From Acanthochromis polyacanthus (lineage: Eukaryota; Chordata; Actinopteri; Pomacentridae), in contig NC_067117.1 in assembly GCF_021347895.1 (NCBI RefSeq), positions 19,660,858 to 19,724,857 of the forward strand: a DNA stretch of 64,000 nt, given 5' to 3'. Every line of letters begins with the position of its first letter. Position 1 is the stretch's first letter. The translations under genes and the position numbers were made by a program. The notes under the pieces were generated by a model, which saw only the letters and a list, made by a program, of their open reading frames with translations, had not been told where the DNA came from and ran no database searches. Positions 62,341 through 64,000 of this stretch are shown here, piece by piece.

Positions 62341-64000
62341 GGGATTCACTAAGTTCAGCTCTTTCAGCACATTAGGACTTAATATTTTAGTTATGGTTCT
62401 GGGTAATGTAAATCATGTAATCACTTTCTCAGTGTGGGAAACGAACTATTTAGAACAAAAGAGTCATGAATGAGTACAGAGTTTGCAAACAATAACTTGT
62501 TGGTTTCTTAGTAGTGCCTCTGTGTTATTGAATGTTGCTAAATTTGCTCATGCTAATTGTACAATCATCGCCCAGCCCTGAATGAAATCAGGCACCCACA
62601 GAAACATACAGCAAGTCATTTACAGCTTCTAATTGTCATAATTTGGCAGGAATGTGGTTGAATGTGGGTGGGCCGTATCATCTGGATAGCTTTGGGTGTC
62701 AACCAAACTCATCCCCACCTTCTCTCGGGAGACTGCAACCATTGGTCAGGCCCCGTTTTGTTACCATGGCTACAGGCCAAACCAGAGGCGGGGCATCTGT
62801 CTTCCACCTGGTCGCACCAGCTGCTCAGGCACTGCTGCTATGGCATGCCTTGAGTGTGTCAGTGTGTGTGTATTTGTGTGTGTACACTGCTGCTTGTGTC
62901 TGTTGGCATGCCAGCCCCATTGGAGGCAGAGAGTCGAGTGTATCCCTGTACCATTCTGCATACTGTACACTTCCTCAACGGTAGTCAGCCCTATCTATAC
63001 CCTCAGTAACCTGGCAGTTACATAAGGTAGAGTAAAGTGGCTCCAGCTGAGCAGTAGAGGTATTAATAGATGTTATTTGAGCGTAGCACACCAAAGTTGC
63101 TGCCCACATATAGGAGCATAAAGAGACTCTGCAAGTGAAGTCCAGAGGCAGCAAAGCTCTACCTGCTTCCTGGTTCAGTTTACCCATCATTGCTTTTCAT
63201 TAACTACAATGTGGTGGGTGAATGATTTATGACTCTCCAGCTCTTCTCATTGGCAGAGATACAGTATCTGCTTTCTGGTACTGTATATTTACCTCGTTGG
63301 GAAGCAATACAGATTTTCTCGCTGTTCTCAGTTCCCTCAGTGGTATCTCTTCCTTTGCTGTAACAGGATGCAACATGCTGTGCACTGTGGACAGGGTTGT
63401 GTTGTTGTCTGTGTTTTCACATCGTCCGATTGATTAGCAGCCAACAATCCAATCAATCTGCAGCAGCAGATCTCATCACTCATTTTAAATGCCAATATAG
63501 CTGATTTGACAGCACAGCTGCTGTCATCAACCTGTACTGTGGTTCATTCTATCAGACAATGTAGCCATCACAAAGTCATAAGTTTGTCTGCAGCAACTAT
63601 TTGATTCTCCACCAACGCAGATTTCATCCCTCGTTCCGTCACTCCCTTTGTGTCTGTCTTTAATTATTAATACAGAAAATTAGTTTTACTTTATAACTCT
63701 GAAGACAATATCAGTAACAAATTATATGCATAGTTGAAAATTATTCTATCAATATTTACAGGTGGTTGATGTTTCTGCATCCACATGGCTGGAATCAGGC
63801 AGTAGCACCACGTTTGTGGAGAATGGAGATGTACAGGTTTGGCAGAAAGCACAGTTTACTGTCGGGATTGACAGATGGAAAACCGTAATCAAACAGGTTG
63901 CAGGTTAAATTAAGTAACAGTTATTTGCAAAGTAGGTAGTAGTAGTGCAAGCACTGATAGTTGATCTGATTTCTAGACTGTCATGCGTTCGGACAGGTGT

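Larger units (their letters stand above)
38481..64000 (+). other. plxna1: plxna1 next intron, beginning (at least 25.5 kb)
   Basis: Everything after the 38480 donor looks intronic. Identified contents are CA arrays (39897-39988, 45801-45838, 55877-55971, 59066-59096), a TC array (42790-42822), a Tc1-type MITE (44654-45043), an AT array (46518-46673), the fold-back element (47228-49961), CT-rich tracts (51340-51660, 51725-51910, 61860-62340), a possible hAT end at about 53562 and a diverged repeat (59540-60112, minus orientation). In 40100-42780, 43100-44640, 52400-55850, 56000-58600 and 62400-64000 I see no gene or classifiable element. The segment 50820-51070 is rich in GCTA/TTAGC words but forms no clear repeat. 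Confidence 0.8.

Overview
The window is vertebrate, most likely teleost, and probably from a spiny-rayed fish. It contains two spliced exons of one vertebrate gene, very long (CA)n microsatellites, Tc1-like and hAT-like DNA transposon families typical of fish, and no operon-like packing of genes. The one host gene I can support is plexin-A1 (plxna1) on the + strand. It is present only in part. A probable 5'UTR splice acceptor at 18673/18674 leads into the first coding exon (18940-20121: signal peptide and most of the Sema domain). An 18.2 kb intron follows, then a 183-bp second coding exon (38298-38480) that continues the Sema domain in the same phase. The upstream non-coding exon or exons and all later exons (rest of Sema, PSI and IPT repeats, membrane span, cytoplasmic GAP domain) appear to lie outside the window. 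I did not find the next exon in the 25.5 kb after 38480.

Layout: 1-18673 is upstream or first-intron sequence, with pyrimidine-rich tracts, one copy of a long diverged repeat (about 1855-2330), a complete Tc1-like transposon (8151-9784) whose transposase is broken by one stop codon, and a cluster of hAT-like ends (13660-14134). 18674-20121 is the plxna1 exon. 20122-38297 is an intron holding a decayed Tc1-like element (22081-23168), a hAT-type end fragment (28303-28430), a perfect 20-bp-stem hairpin (29062-29105), a hAT-like non-autonomous element (to 32234), a small inverted-repeat element between two CA repeats (32466-32714), a 100-bp CA array and an old dispersed repeat (36676-37045). 38298-38480 is the second exon. 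38481-64000 is the beginning of the next intron, with a Tc1-type MITE (44654-45043), a 156-bp AT array, the fold-back element at 47228-49961, and a second, inverted copy of the long diverged repeat (about 59540-60112).

The most unusual object is the 2.7 kb element at 47228-49961. Its terminal inverted repeats are about 640-680 bp and almost identical. It is flanked by a 6-bp duplication (GATTAC). It contains palindromes nested at four scales: the whole element, a fold-back minisatellite inside each arm, a perfect 176-bp-arm hairpin, and a 34-bp perfect palindrome. Each terminal repeat also carries a promoter-like block (two ETS-type sites, inverted CCAAT, GC box) followed by an ATG in an ideal Kozak context. 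In the left arm that ATG opens a 52-codon reading frame ending at a plausible splice donor. I do not recognise the protein or the superfamily. Everything else is intronic or repetitive sequence, and I saw no support for further genes, RNA genes or CRISPR arrays.
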